Below are positions 23,610 to 34,568 of a stretch of 64,000 bases of DNA, in pieces. Source of the DNA: Campanula takesimana (Eukaryota; Streptophyta; Magnoliopsida; Asterales; Campanulaceae). The translations under genes were made by a program, and so were the position numbers. The notes under the pieces are model-generated. The model was not told where the DNA came from, searched no databases, and was given only the letters and a program-made list of their open reading frames with translations. The stretch covers positions 930,001-994,000 of the forward strand of contig JAOWBW010000442.1 of assembly GCA_026119855.1 (NCBI GenBank), given 5' to 3'. How positions within the stretch are numbered: the first letter of the stretch is position 1; each line of letters starts with the position of its first letter.

Positions 23610-25400
23610 CTATTCTCGAAGCCCCGTTGAAGCTATACCCAGCTTCAACTTCACCTTGCTTGAGAAACCTGGAGCCTTGTCCTCCGATCTACACTCTCCG
23701 TTAGATCCACGCAGCGGTTTATCCGGTCCTAGAGTATGTGGTTCATCTTCAGTGACCCCTTGACCTTGGCCATCATGAACCGTCTCGCTCCCACCTGAGT
23801 TTGGAATATCCATGCAAATCATATTCGCATCCCCGCATTCCTTGAACTCCCGAAGCTCATACTCTCCACCATTATTAGACATCAAGCTTTTAACCTTGAG
23901 TCCCCTCCGATTCTTCACCAAGGCCTTCCACTTCTTATACATCCTGAAAGATTCATCTTTCCCTTCTAAGAAGTAATCCCGGACCTTCCTTGTCGAATCA
24001 TCAATGAAGGTCATGTAATTTGACCACACCAACCCGAGAAGTTACCGGAGCCGATCCACACAAATCCGTGTGATCCCCCTTCTCACTCATGTGACCCAAT
24101 CGACAGTGCCACAATTCCGTATCACCCTTGGCCGTCGCCACCGCCGCTATACTACCCTTGGTGTTCCCGCCAAAATACAGTCTTCCTTCCCCTATTCCCC
24201 CCAGCGACCTCACGTCCTCCTTGGCAATAACCCAGTTCCTGCAGCTAAAAGTTACCGTGTAACCTTCTTCACCCAGCTGCCCAACTGAAATCAGGTTCTT
24301 TTTCAAACCCGGAATGTGACTGACCCCGTGTAGATGTAGGACCTTCCCGTCCGATGCTCCTATTCTGACATCCCCCTTCCCCTTGATTTCCAAAGGCTCG
24401 CCATCCGCCAGATAGACCTTACCGAAATCACCGGAAGTGTAATTTTCCATCGCTCCTGCATGCCCGCATGAGTGGAATGATGCCCCCGAATCTAGCACCC
24501 ATGATTCTAGCGCACTACAAACGCTCAGAATCAGTACATCGTCACCTTCGATTATCACATTCGCCGATTTATCCCCTCGCATGGGACAATCCCTCTTGTA
24601 GTGTCCTAACTCCTTACAATGATAGCACTCTACCGATCCTCTTGCAACCCTTGGTCTTTCTTTGTTTCTCCTCATATTGATCCCCACCCCGATTACACTT
24701 TCCCTTGACCCTGTTCTCCCTTTATTGCTAGAACCCGGTCTTCCCCTACTAGTTGTAGCCAAGACCGATTCCGAAGTAGACGGTGTCCCCAACTTCTTTA
24801 TGCGATTCTCTTCGCCCAAGAGGAAGTCCTTAACATCATCATACTTCAATTTGTTCTTACCCGCTGAAGCATTTAACGCTGTCACCGGTTCTGCTCCAAC
24901 TTCTTGGTAAGGACGCTAGCAATAAACATGCATGAACCTCGTCACCAAAGTAATCTCCCACGCAGTCAATGAGTCTATAATATCCATAAACTCATCGATG
25001 TGTTTAGCTATGGATCCTCCTCTTTGCATCTTGAGACTACCCATCTTGCGTATCAAATCAACCTTATTTGCAGCAGATGGAGTTTCAAATCTCTCAGTAA
25101 GATAATCCAATAGCTCCTTGGTGGTTTTCCCCGCCTTCCTGGTAGTCTTTCGCGATCCACTTCGACAAAGTAGAAGATCGAACCACCCCCTAAGGCTTTC
25201 CGATCCATGGATCCCAGTCCTCCTGCTTTTCTTTTTTCCGGTTTGACTCCTGTTAGAGCTTATAGAGATCCTTATTATACAAAGATCCTCTATTGCATCC
25301 TCCAAACCCATAGTCAGAACCATCAAATTTCCTCAACCGCTTGTTTATCCTTGCCCATTTTTGATTGCTTGATAAACCCTTTTGATCGTCCAACCAAAGC
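23610..25400 (-). pseudogene. copia gag-pro-int remnant
   Basis: Minus-strand blocks in order: a gag start (KFDGSDYGF, broken by frameshifts near 25330), a UBN2-type gag segment (LLDYLTERFETPSAANK), the zinc knuckle CYHCKELGHYKRDC, protease DSGAS, the GAG-pre-integrase LWHCRLGHMSEKG, then after a deletion an integrase-core piece (DDSTRK...GGEYELREF). The frame is broken between the blocks and ends in unrelated reading near 23800. It is non-functional: no reverse transcriptase, RNase H or complete integrase. Confidence 0.88.
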
Positions 25401-25462
25401 TCTTGATACCAGTTGTTGTGGATATGGCCCTCCAACTCCCAACACCCAAGCAAGTCGCAAGA

Positions 25463-25562
25463 NNNNNNNNNNNNNNNNNNNNNNNNNNNNNNNNNNNNNN
25501 NNNNNNNNNNNNNNNNNNNNNNNNNNNNNNNNNNNNNNNNNNNNNNNNNNNNNNNNNNNNNN
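25463..25562. other. assembly gap (100 N)
   Basis: Exactly 100 Ns, the usual placeholder for a gap of unknown size. It begins 49 bp into the 5' LTR of the copia element, and the right flank is not LTR sequence. Rest of the LTR, its target duplication and possibly the first exon of the SDR gene are hidden here. Confidence 0.97.
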
Positions 25563-26365
25563 AAGTTATAGTATCCTTTCGAGTTATTGCTTAAAAATAA
25601 TATTTTCACATACACATTTAATATTCAAATAATTGTAAGAAATCTTTTTAAGAAATTATTTATTTTTCTAAAAGTTCTTTATTACATTGTCTACAATCTT
25701 TTTTTCATTTTCTAAAGGTAAAGAAGTAGTAATTGTACTACTTGCAATTGTGAGGTATCAATTATGACATTCTTCTATTTTAGAAAAGTAAAGTATTTAA
25801 AAAGTAAACGCATAATTAAAAAAATGAGAAAGACTGGAAATTAAAACTGAGTTATTTTGGGTCCTCTATTAATTGTATGACAGCAAGTGTATATTTGGAG
25901 CATAGCATAGATTTGGGTCCTCTAATTTAACAGCAACTTGTATGACAGAAATTCGAACTCTATAATTCCCACTACATTGACTTTTATTTATGTCCTAATT
26001 AATTATAGCGGGGACACTTTTATTTTCCAAATGTCACAGAAAAATTTAAAATATATATATACAGCAAAGAAAAAAATATGGGCACGATGGAAAAGCCAAA
26101 ATCTTAAATTGTTTGCCAATTCAATAGGAAAATCGATCTATCTAGGAAGTCTTGTGCGAGACGGTCTCACACATGAGACAAATCTCGACAAGAGAGAAAA
26201 TGGGCTTACCCCGCCCCACCTATAGGGGGCAAACCATTTACTTTCTCAATGAGAGCCGTCTCACGTGTGAGACCATTTATTTAATGCGAGTGTGAATATT
26301 TTTTTGTAATGGGCATGTCAAGTGGGGTGTAAAACATTTTGTGGCTTGTTTTATACAAAATGCAG
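25563..26365. other. AT-rich DNA between gap and SDR exons, with a GAGACGGTCTC repeat
   Basis: No exon was recognised. 26157-26275 holds a compact repeat with GTGCGAGACGGTCTCACA on the left and GCCGTCTCACGTGTGAGAC on the right, each rich in palindromes; it looks like a small MITE or SINE derivative, but its borders were not fixed. Confidence 0.4.
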
Positions 26366-29122
26366 ATGAGATAGAAAGGCTGAGGGAGATGATGATGGGT
26401 ACAAACAAATTGATTGAAGTAGTTTTGGCCAAGTTAAATGAACCACAAACCCTCTTGCAAGCATTTACTGGCTGCTTTGCTGTTTTCCATACTGCTTCAT
26501 TCATTGATCCTTCCGGTCTCTCTGGCTATTCTGTAAGTTCTTTACTACTCTTGTACATCTTTCCACCCAAAACAATACTCTTACTTTCTCTTCCGTCTTA
26601 TAACAACGGGCACAAACTTATCTTTTAGGTGTTTCATTGATAAGTCACTCTTTCGTTAAATGGAAATTTTATACTCCTTCTATCCCGGAAAGATAGTCTC
26701 ATATATATTGACGAACATAAATAAACTTTAACCAAACATTGATGCTGATCTACTCATTCTAATGAAATACTAAAATCTATATTTGACAAATCGTTAAGTG
26801 ATTTATCAATAACAATTTTTAAAATGATAAATCTCATTGTGAACATTAGATTGACACAAATGCTTGGTCAAAGTTCATTTTAAGTTAACTATAAAAAGTC
26901 AAAATGAGACTATCTTTCTAGGACAGATGGAGTATATTTATTTATTCAATAAGACCAACTTGTCACTCACAACAACATCCACTACTATTCGCTATGCCAA
27001 TTTCTCTCTCCTACTTTACTTTTCATACTCACAACAACAACCCACTAACATTTTCTCATTATTTCGCGCACACTCAAAATTGTGCACATTGTTGTGAAAC
27101 TGAAAAAGTATATTTCAGTTTTAATATAAATCCGACCTATTAAATTTTGACCAAAATTTTATAATACTTCAACGGCGAATAGTAGACATTCATTCTTATG
27201 TTGGGCTGAATAGTATAGCATGGTGGTCCATTCTGTCGTGGTCCCGTAGGAATTGACACTGCTCATACGAGCTGCTGTATGCAGTCCGATTCTTCCATGT
27301 CAGTTTATCTTGTTTCTCGACAGATGAGATAAATTTCGGGTTGAGTGAGACCCACAATTGTCGGATTGATCTCGACCATATAAAGTGAGGATTTCGAACC
27401 GCTGCACCCTTAGTTAGCTCCACCCAATGGTTCTGATTGGAACCACTTCATTTTAGCTCCACGGTGGAGCTAACCGCTCGGTGGAACGGTTCGAAATCCG
27501 CAGAATTGTATGGGCAAACACATAATGCAATTGTTATCAAAACTTTTCTCCAATTAAAAGCAATGCCAACTTTACATTTTAAGCAATCCAGTAGTTGAGG
27601 ATATTTTTCTTTGCAAATCGAATAATATTTTTTAACAGAATTTAACGTTATTGATGAAAATGGATGAAAAACCCAAATGGGTTCTTTTGTAATTGCAATG
27701 TCCAACCTTAATACATGTCATATTTTCATTAATGAATCATATGACTAACGGCACATTCTCCTGTGCTAGCAAATTAGAGCAATTGACGATATAATTTCTG
27801 ATTAAACATGTTGATTACTTTGTATAGAAATCAATGGTTGAGATAGAAGAAAAGGGGACGGAGAATGTAGCAGAAGCGTGTGCAACAATTGAATCCGTCA
27901 GAATTTGTGTGTTAACATCCTCACTATTGACTTGTATATGGCGAGATAACTCCCTTGGCAATCTTCCTCATATAGTTGATGATGGCTGCTGGAGCGATGA
28001 ACACTTCTGCAGAGATAAAAAGGTAGCAAACTTATGCTCGCGAGAATATATTTAAATACCATTACATCCTTGTCATTTCTTCATTGAAGAACGACGTATT
28101 TAATCTTCATTTCATTTGCTAATTTCACATCATAGATGCATTCACTAAATCTCCTACAACTAGTTTGATCAACTTAAAAGGCTCTAATATTGGACGACCT
28201 TTTAGGCTGATCAAAACTAAGCAATCGCAATCATTTGAAGTGCACGAATATGAACTATGAACTATGAACTATTCCAACGAGCTCAGGTGACCTAGCATAT
28301 AGTTAAATTTGGATGCAAAATATTTATTTTTTTATTTTTTTTTTGAAAATTACAGCTATGGTACGCATTGGGTAAGTTGAGAGCGGAAAAGGTAGCATGG
28401 AAGATAGCAGAAGAAAAAGGTTTGAAGCTAGCTGCGATATGCCCTGGACTTGTAACTGGTCCCGATTTCATCCGTAGAAGTCCAACTCCCACTATTGCTT
28501 ACCTCAAAGGTTAGTAGTCTGTGCATTTCTTTTCTCCACAATCCGTTCTTTAAATAATAAAAGGGGTTAAAATATATCATACTGCAAATTTTTATTTTTT
28601 TAAAAAAAAAAAAAGAAAAAGAGGAAGAGGTCGAAATAGACACACACAAAAAAAAAAAACAAAGGGTGTCATTTTCCAAATTTTGATAAACTCGTTTTTA
28701 CTAGCAGATGTACTCATATAACTCATTTACTGCGAAACTCAGATTTTTGTGCAGTCTAATTGTACATATCCGGATCGTACCAAACAAGTTGCTAACGAAT
28801 AACATGGGGGTATAAATGTGTAGGAGCACAAGAGATGTATGCAAACGGTTTATTGGCAACAGTCGACGTCATGAAATTAGCAGAGGCACATGTATGCATA
28901 TTTGAGGAAATGAACAAGACGGCCAATAGCGGAGGGAGGTACATTTGCTTCGATCGAGTTATAGAGAGCGACGACGAGCTTCAAAAGCTTTCACAAGAAA
29001 CAGGGATGCATGTTAACATGTCATTTTCTGGGAATGGATCTGGCAATACAAGATTTGAGTTGTCAAATAGAAAGCTTACTAGGCTCATCTCAAGAACACA
29101 GAGATGTGTAAGTGATTGTTAA
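26366..29122 (+). CDS. cinnamoyl-CoA reductase-like extended SDR (SNL6-like), first exon missing
   Basis: Four exons join in phase: 26366-26532 (DEIERLREMM...AVFHTASFIDP..LSGYS), 27828-28022 (KSMVEIEEKGTENVAEAC...), 28356-28509 (LWYALGKLRAEKVAW...AICPGLVTGP) and 28824-29122 (TAA). The WYALGK segment holds the SDR catalytic Tyr-xxx-Lys, and VLTSSLL holds the Ser position. Overall it matches plant CCR-like proteins of the SNL6 group, relatives of lignin-pathway cinnamoyl-CoA reductase without established CCR activity. The exon with the N-terminal GxxGxxG NAD(P) fold should precede 26366 (exon 2 starts in phase 1) but is not found between 20.6 and 26.3 kb. It is either in the N gap or lost, making this a possible pseudogene. 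The visible exons are intact. Confidence 0.88.
26674..26932. mobile_element. Stowaway-type MITE (259 bp) in an SDR intron
   Basis: Ends CTCCTTCTATCCCGGAAAG and CTTTCTAGGACAGATGGAG, with TA both sides, in the first visible intron. Same subfamily as 7443-7703. Confidence 0.85.
27389..27499. mobile_element. short MITE with GGATTTCGAACCG ends, in an SDR intron
   Basis: Perfect 13-bp inverted ends GGATTTCGAACCG and CGGTTCGAAATCC enclose 'tagctccacccaatggttc'. It is an internally deleted (111 bp) relative of the copies at 52854-53075 and 56515-56739. No clear target duplication. Confidence 0.7.
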
Positions 29123-29403
29123 CAACATAGTTTGGCAGTAAGAAATTAAAAGTTATAGATTTATGAAATTGGTGTTGCATACCCTAATAGTTACTATAAT
29201 GAGATATAGGGTATTTTTTTTATTTTATAACAGAAAGAATATGTTTTAGATATAGGGTATTTTCATCTTAGAACAGAGAGAATATGTTTTAATCATGAAA
29301 GTGTTGTCTTCACCTGTAATTTTGGAGGCTATGCATATAAGAAAAGAGAAATAGCGAAATGGATAAAGTATGAGACGAAAATGGACGTTCATTGAGACAG
29401 AAT

Positions 29404-29493
29404 CCCCTCCGTCCCAAAATGATCTTCGTGTTTGACTATTCAAATTTTTTAAGGATATGAACACATGAGAAGATCATTTTAGAACGGAGGGAG
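29404..29493. mobile_element. minimal Stowaway-type MITE (90 bp)
   Basis: Ends CCCCTCCGTCCCAAAATGATCTT and AAGATCATTTTAGAACGGAGGGAG pair over more than 20 bp around a very short core; TA follows on the right. It lies 280 bp downstream of the SDR stop codon. Confidence 0.8.
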
Positions 29494-30320
29494 TATATTG
29501 CTCTTAATCAAATCAAAAGAACATTATTTGACCATTCATTTTTTTGAGACGTATGGTAACATGTAATTGGATGTATCAAAACACTTGAGAAGGAGTCTGA
29601 AAATGTAAATGCTGATCCAAATTCTGCTATCCGTTTGGACATCACTCCCAGTATAGAGTATCATCATAAATCCAATACTATATTAACCCATATTCATTGA
29701 TTTCATTCATAGGTAGAAAATGAGCATGTTATTAGAAAATTTGGCTCGGGGCCAATAAAGTGATGGTACATTATTAGCAAATTTAGCACTAATTTGCGCA
29801 AATTGAACTACTTTTCTATCTACTATTATAATACTAAAGCTATTACATTTAGAGGAGGATAACTAATGTTTGAAATAATTGTCTCGATGGTGCAATCTCA
29901 ATTTGTTTTTGCTACCTGATGCTATCTTTCCTGTGTATAGGTCTCATATTGTGTTGAGTCGCGAATCATACCATTTTAATCAAACTAATTACTTTCGTGA
30001 TTTGCTAATAATAATTTTGCAAATTTGTTGAGTTGTATGTAAGTCTTAATAAAATTGATCATGTTTAATTTCACTATTTATTGTGTTGTTGCTTGTTCTC
30101 TTTGGTTGTTGCAAGTTTATTAATAACATTAACCATGTTCAATTTCACTAATTATTCCTTGTGCTGTTACTCGTTTAACACTTTTGTTGTTGCTTGTTTA
30201 GCATGTAATGAGTAATTCTTATGGTACATGATTTATATATCAAATTCAATTAATGAATTCCATGAAAACTAAGTTTTTCATGATTGTTATTTGTTACTTA
30301 TGGTGGTGAGTAATTTATTA
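29494..30320. other. gene-free AT-rich DNA
   Basis: TCTATCTACTATTATAATAC at 29815 resembles a Helitron 5' end, but no matching hairpin plus CTAG 3' end follows. Nothing else recognised. Confidence 0.35.
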
Positions 30321-30581
30321 CTCACTCCGTCCCAAAATATTTGTAGTTCTAGGATTTTCACACAAATTAAGAAAAGCAATCAATGCATGTCTAATAGACT
30401 AAATTGCCCTTGAAATATTTCAAGTACCAAGACAATTAAATGCTTTTACAATGACAACTAGCATCATAAATAAGGGTATATTGACAAACAATGTCAAAGA
30501 TATCTAGATAAAAACAAAACTACAAACATTTTAGGACAAATTTCAAGCCCTTAAACTACATATATTTTGGGATAGAGGGAG
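30321..30581. mobile_element. Stowaway-type MITE (261 bp)
   Basis: Ends CTCACTCCGTCCCAAAATAT and ATATTTTGGGATAGAGGGAG, flanked by TA on both sides. Confidence 0.88.
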
Positions 30582-30929
30582 TAGTTAGCTTTGTTTAATG
30601 AACGTAATGAAAATCAAGTTTTTCATCATTTTGGAAAATGAAAATATTACACTACCAAGTTTAACCAAACCGAAAACCAAACTAACCGAGAAAAACAACG
30701 CTTATAGTATCAATATACTCTCTCTGGTTACAAATATAAACAAAAAAAAATGTGCTTTTTTGAAATTAAATATAAACAAAAAAAGTTGGGTTTCAATATA
30801 AAACACGTTAAGTATAACTGTATTTAATACTCTTTTATCAAAAATACCCTTAATTAATTACTCATATTCAAATACAAGTGTACATTTATTACACATTTAA
30901 TGAAGATATATTAATAATTTTAACATATA

Positions 30930-31211
30930 CTCCCGCCGTCTCACCTCACTTGACACCAATAAGGTGAGTTCAATAACTAAAGAAAAAATAATAAAATAAT
31001 GAAAATATGTGGTAAAAAATGAAGAGCGAGGATGAATGGAGTAAATAGTAGTGTTGGTTGAATAAATTGAGTGGTGAAAAATGAAGAGAGAGAATGAATG
31101 ATGAGGTAGAGTGAATATAAAATTATAAAAAATAGACTATTTTAAGGAGTATCAAGTGAACTGAGACAGACCAAAATGAAAATAAATATCAATGAGCTGG
31201 GAAGGAGAGAG
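30930..31211. mobile_element. Stowaway-type MITE (282 bp)
   Basis: Ends CTCCCGCCGTCTCACCTCACTT and a decayed inverted copy ending GAAGGAGAGAG, with TA both sides. Same subfamily and length as 14930-15211. Confidence 0.85.
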
Positions 31212-31290
31212 TATTTTATTATAAATCAAGGAAATTAAATATATTTAACTACTTTCTTAATAAATGTGATTTTAATTACTTTTGCTTATA

Positions 31291-31645
31291 CTCACTCCGT
31301 CCCAAAATGAATTCACGTTTGACTATTCAAACTTTTTAAAGATATGAATCCTTCCTTCACGGATCATGATACATTTGCCGACAAAACATGACGAATTCTC
31401 ATTCCGAAAACAAGGATCCGTTGGATGATATACTTTTACTAGGGTCCACAAACACTTAAAGGCTGGTAAACAGGACAGCCATGTCGCACAAAATTTTCGG
31501 CAAGCATGTATCGGCATAAGTATCATTATCCCTTCCTTCACTAGCCATGTTGTGTTTATGCACTTTAAAGCCTAAATTATATAAATGAGAGAACTTTTTG
31601 AAACAATGAATAACAAATGAGGAGATCTTTTTAAGACGGAGGGAG
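31291..31645. mobile_element. Stowaway-type MITE interrupted by a 180-bp insertion
   Basis: Ends CTCACTCCGTCCCAAAATGA and AAGACGGAGGGAG, TA both sides. The outer parts ('gtttgactattcaaac...', '...aggagatctttttaag') resemble the 90-bp copy at 29404. The middle is a foreign segment between two copies of CCTTCCTTCAC (31350-31360, 31531-31541). A lone second right end (ACCGGAGGGAGTA) follows at 31654. Confidence 0.7.
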
Positions 31646-31744
31646 TATTTATAACCGGAGGGAGTACTACAATAAACCAAAATTACTTACATTTAGCATC
31701 AGATCTACCCAAAACTAGTACTCAAGCAACTACACTGCGAATGG

Positions 31745-31830
31745 GAGACATCAGTTTTAAAAAGCTCGATTTTGGTGCTTCACGGTTTAATAAGCCCAAA
31801 AATAGTTGAATTTTTCTCATCATCTGCCCC
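31745..31830 (-). ncRNA. box C/D snoRNA, U36-like (predicted 18S rRNA 2'-O-methylation guide)
   Basis: On the minus strand: box C ATGATGA (31823-31817) and box D CTGA (31754-31751), with a terminal stem GGGGCA/TGTCTC (A-T, C-G, G-T, G-C, G-T, G-C). Directly upstream of box D is CGAGCTTTTTAA (31768-31757), a 12-nt perfect complement to the conserved 18S rRNA segment TTAAAAAGCTCG. The +5 rule places methylation on the first A of the AAAAA run in that segment. That adenosine is the known target of U36 in animals and plants and of snR47 in yeast (recalled knowledge). The RNA would be about 86 nt. It lies downstream of a snoRNA-type promoter on the same strand, so it is probably processed from a longer host transcript. 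Confidence 0.75.
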
Positions 31831-32380
31831 AACAATCACAACGATTTGGTTTGGGTTTGGCCATCAATTTTCAGGATGTGTAAATCTCACTTGCAATCAT
31901 TATATTTTAGACAAGTCTCAGACAGTTGTGGAGACTCTGTTTTATTTTATTGAATTTTATTAATGAAATTACGTGTTGTTTGCTTGAAAAAAACAGCAAA
32001 TTTGTATAGTAAAATTAAAATTAGAAATTGGGAAAAAAAAATGTACTAATGCTTACTAGACCAGCGTCAAAGATTATAAAATCTCAACAAGTCTGAAGAG
32101 CAAAAGCAAGTTCGATCTCCGAGCAGATTAACACCTCCCTTTTCATTACAATCAAAAGGGGGTTGCCTGAATTTCCACTCAATAAATCATTTATTAATCC
32201 AATTCGTAACAAATATAATAAATCTAGATTTTCATTTACTGTGTCCATCGAGAATGATGTTTGACTTACCATTGAGCCACTCGTTTGTGGACATGAGTTT
32301 AGATTTTATGTCAAAAACAAATAAAAATTAAAATTGAATCGAATCGAATCAAATACAAACATAAATTAAGAGAATTAGGA

Positions 32381-32475
32381 GGCTCAGAGAGTTGCTTAAT
32401 TTGCTCAACGAAAAGCTTTTTGATGGCATTTTCTCATACAAGAGGTGTCAGAATAAAGCACTAATCATCTTTGCC
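32381..32475 (-). ncRNA. candidate second box C/D snoRNA
   Basis: On the minus strand: box C-like ATGATTA (32468-32462), D'-like CTGA (32451-32448), C'-like TATGAG, and box D CTGA (32387-32384), closed by GGC...GCC. The segment before box D pairs with 18S rRNA GCTTAATTTG(A)CTCAAC apart from one bulge (32409-32394), but it stands 6 nt from box D and the box C is imperfect. It lies between the promoter and the U36-like RNA. Confidence 0.35.
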
Positions 32476-32627
32476 AAACCAAATTCAATTCAAAACGATA
32501 TATAAAAATAACAATAAGCGATCAAATTTTGAAAATTAGGAGCAGAAAATACAGAAATTATAAAATCAAGAGAAAGAAAGAGAGAAACCTAGACGAGGAG
32601 GAGGAAGCGTGGAGGCCGGTGGTGAAA

Positions 32628-32755
32628 TTAGGGTTTCTACTACCAATTGGGCATATGTTTGTGATGTTTTAAGTATGGTATTTATAGAATTATACTGGGC
32701 ATTATAATCAGTTTGGAGCCCAATAGGGTTCGGGAGGCTGTTTTGGTTCTGGGCC
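32628..32755 (-). promoter_or_regulatory. snoRNA/ribosomal-protein-type promoter (Site II, TATA, telo box)
   Basis: Read on the minus strand: GGCCCA (32755-32750) and TGGGCT (32722-32717) are Site II elements; TATAAATA lies at 32686-32679; the telo box AAACCCTAA is at 32636-32628, just after the expected start (about 32650). This combination is typical of plant genes for ribosomal proteins and snoRNA clusters. A leader exon ending CTCGTCTAG before gtttct (about 32593) looks like a noncoding first exon. No ribosomal protein ORF follows, only the snoRNA candidates. Confidence 0.65.
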
Positions 32756-33845
32756 TCCTGAGTAGGGCTCGTTTTCTAAACCAAATGAGTGTGTTTTTCT
32801 TCTTGTTTGCTTTTTCTTTTTCTTTTAACTTACTCCTAACAAATGACTCATTTATATTTTAGAGAAATAAAACTTGATAATGAGATATTCAAAATAGCAA
32901 AATTGGTCATTTATAATAGGTCGGAGAAAGTATACTATGCTTGTTGGTTGTGGGTTAAATGGTTTACCCAACTCATGTGTTGCTATTAGGCCTGTTGTAA
33001 AATATTAAATGGATTTGAGTTGAGTAACGAGTTATCGATTGAAATATGTTATTTTGGTATATGAATTTTGTGTTGAAATATGACAATGTTATTAAGTATT
33101 TTAAGTGCATGATGTGCAATTTTGTCTTAAATGTATGAGCTAGGTAGATACTTGACGATACTAACCTTCAACCCCCTAGAAAGAGTAATGGTAACTTGTT
33201 AGAGGTGGTGTTTCTCAGTTAAGAAGTTCTGGCGTGAGAGTAAGAATTCTTGCCTAACACCTAGAAAATGTGTGGAGATATCATTGAAAAGCTGTGTATG
33301 ATATAGTACTAAAAAGGTGTTCTGTCATTCCAGTCTCAAGTCTCAACTGTCATACACGTGTCACTTATTCACGTGTTTTGTCAATCTCAAGTTCCATAAA
33401 AGTTGTTATTTTGGCTAAAACTTTTTGGTGTGAGTAAGAACTTTTGTTGTGTATGCAAACATGTTGACATACATTGTTCGATTTGGAGGAGGGGTATATA
33501 TAGTGCTGAAAAGGCGTTATTTCAGTCTCAATTGTTATAAACGCATCACTTATATATATTGACTAAGCAATCTGTCTGGCAGAGTTAGTGGAGATGTATG
33601 TAGTGAGATTGTGTTCTTTTTTCATTTTGTACCTATCAAGATCATTACTCTTCGGCTAGGTCAAATATCTTTATTATGAAGACTAAATTACTTCACAATC
33701 AAAACGTAATGAACTAAGTCAATTGTGTTAAAAGTTATTAAATACTGTATCCGTTAAACTTGACAATTATTTATTCAAGAAAACAACAGCGGTCATTTAC
33801 GTTAATGACATGAAGTTTAAGCCAAATAATGTTGGAAAATATTAA
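32756..33845. other. gene-free stretch
   Basis: AT-rich DNA with two diverged copies of a segment containing 'gtgagagtaagaa...' and 'cagtctcaa...gtcacttat' (about 33220-33390 and 33420-33560), perhaps an old duplication. No gene recognised. Confidence 0.35.
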
Positions 33846-34116
33846 CGGTTTTTTTTAACATGTGCCCTAAGAGCACATGTTAAGATTTTAAATAAGGCAA
33901 TTGATGTATTTATTAAATTTATTTTACTTTGTTCATTTCCATAATTATGAATTTTTTTTTATTTATATATGTAAACTTACATATTTATGGAAGCATATAA
34001 TTATATTGATTGTTTTATTTAAGGAAAAGACTATGTTAAAATAAGTTTAATAAATACATCAATTGCCTTACTTAAAATCTTAACATGTGCTCTTGGCGCA
34101 CCGATTAGAAAAACCG
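33846..34116. mobile_element. MULE-type MITE (271 bp) with perfect 9-bp duplication
   Basis: Inverted ends CGGTTTTT...AACATGTGCCCTAAGAGCAC and the complement, arms about 75 bp ('taaggcaattgatgtattta' in both). It is flanked by AAATATTAA at 33837-33845 and 34117-34125. A 9-bp duplication with long TIRs identifies a Mutator-like non-autonomous element. Confidence 0.9.
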
Positions 34117-34568
34117 AAATATTAAACACATAAATGCTTTTTAATATTTCATTTTTAGTAATAACACATACCTGTGTGTATGTAAGCCAAGTTTAGGGTT
34201 TGAAAGATTGGGTTATAAAGATGGATTGGATTGAGGTTTGACGGATTGTCTAGTGAAGACTGACTCTGACATTGATTAAATCCAAATAAAATTGACATAG
34301 TTGAAGTTGGCACGTTGAATGTTGAACTGGCAATTGTTATTAGTTAAAATGTTAAATTAAACTAAAAAAAGATTATGTTCATGTCCTTATTCCCTAACAT
34401 ATGCTTTGTCTAGGTCCATTACATGTGGCTCAACATTTCGATTTCTATTCCTATATCTTATCCAATAATTGAATTATGAAATGGGATTGGATTGCCCTCC
34501 TAAATAATTATATCTTGCTTAATATTTATAACACCTATTATCTGATGGGACTTTCAAACTATTAAGTA

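Larger units (their letters stand above)
22983..25462 (-). mobile_element. Ty1/copia retrotransposon, internally deleted; 5' LTR cut by the assembly gap
   Basis: Direct copies of TGTTGTGGATATGGCCCTCC start at 22983 and 25414. Read on the minus strand, the element begins with a 5' LTR ending CCATATCCACAACA, then the primer-binding site TGGTATCAAGAGC (initiator tRNA-Met type). It ends with the polypurine tract AGGTGGGAGAT and a complete 516-bp 3' LTR (23498-22983, TGTTGGAATAG...CCACAACA). The inside is only 1.9 kb: gag, protease, GAG-pre-integrase and part of integrase remain; reverse transcriptase and RNase H are gone. Only 49 bp of the 5' LTR precede the Ns. Confidence 0.9.

Noticed and set aside
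25207..25632. ORFs of 70-141 codons reading through the Ns
   Set aside because: They span the assembly gap, so the middle of the protein is undefined.
32084..32272. 62-codon minus-strand ORF, or a spliced 35-codon frame MSTNEWLN... ending at 32084
   Set aside because: A splice-like donor after MSTNEWLN is tempting, but the product matches no family I know and the region fits a noncoding snoRNA host transcript better.
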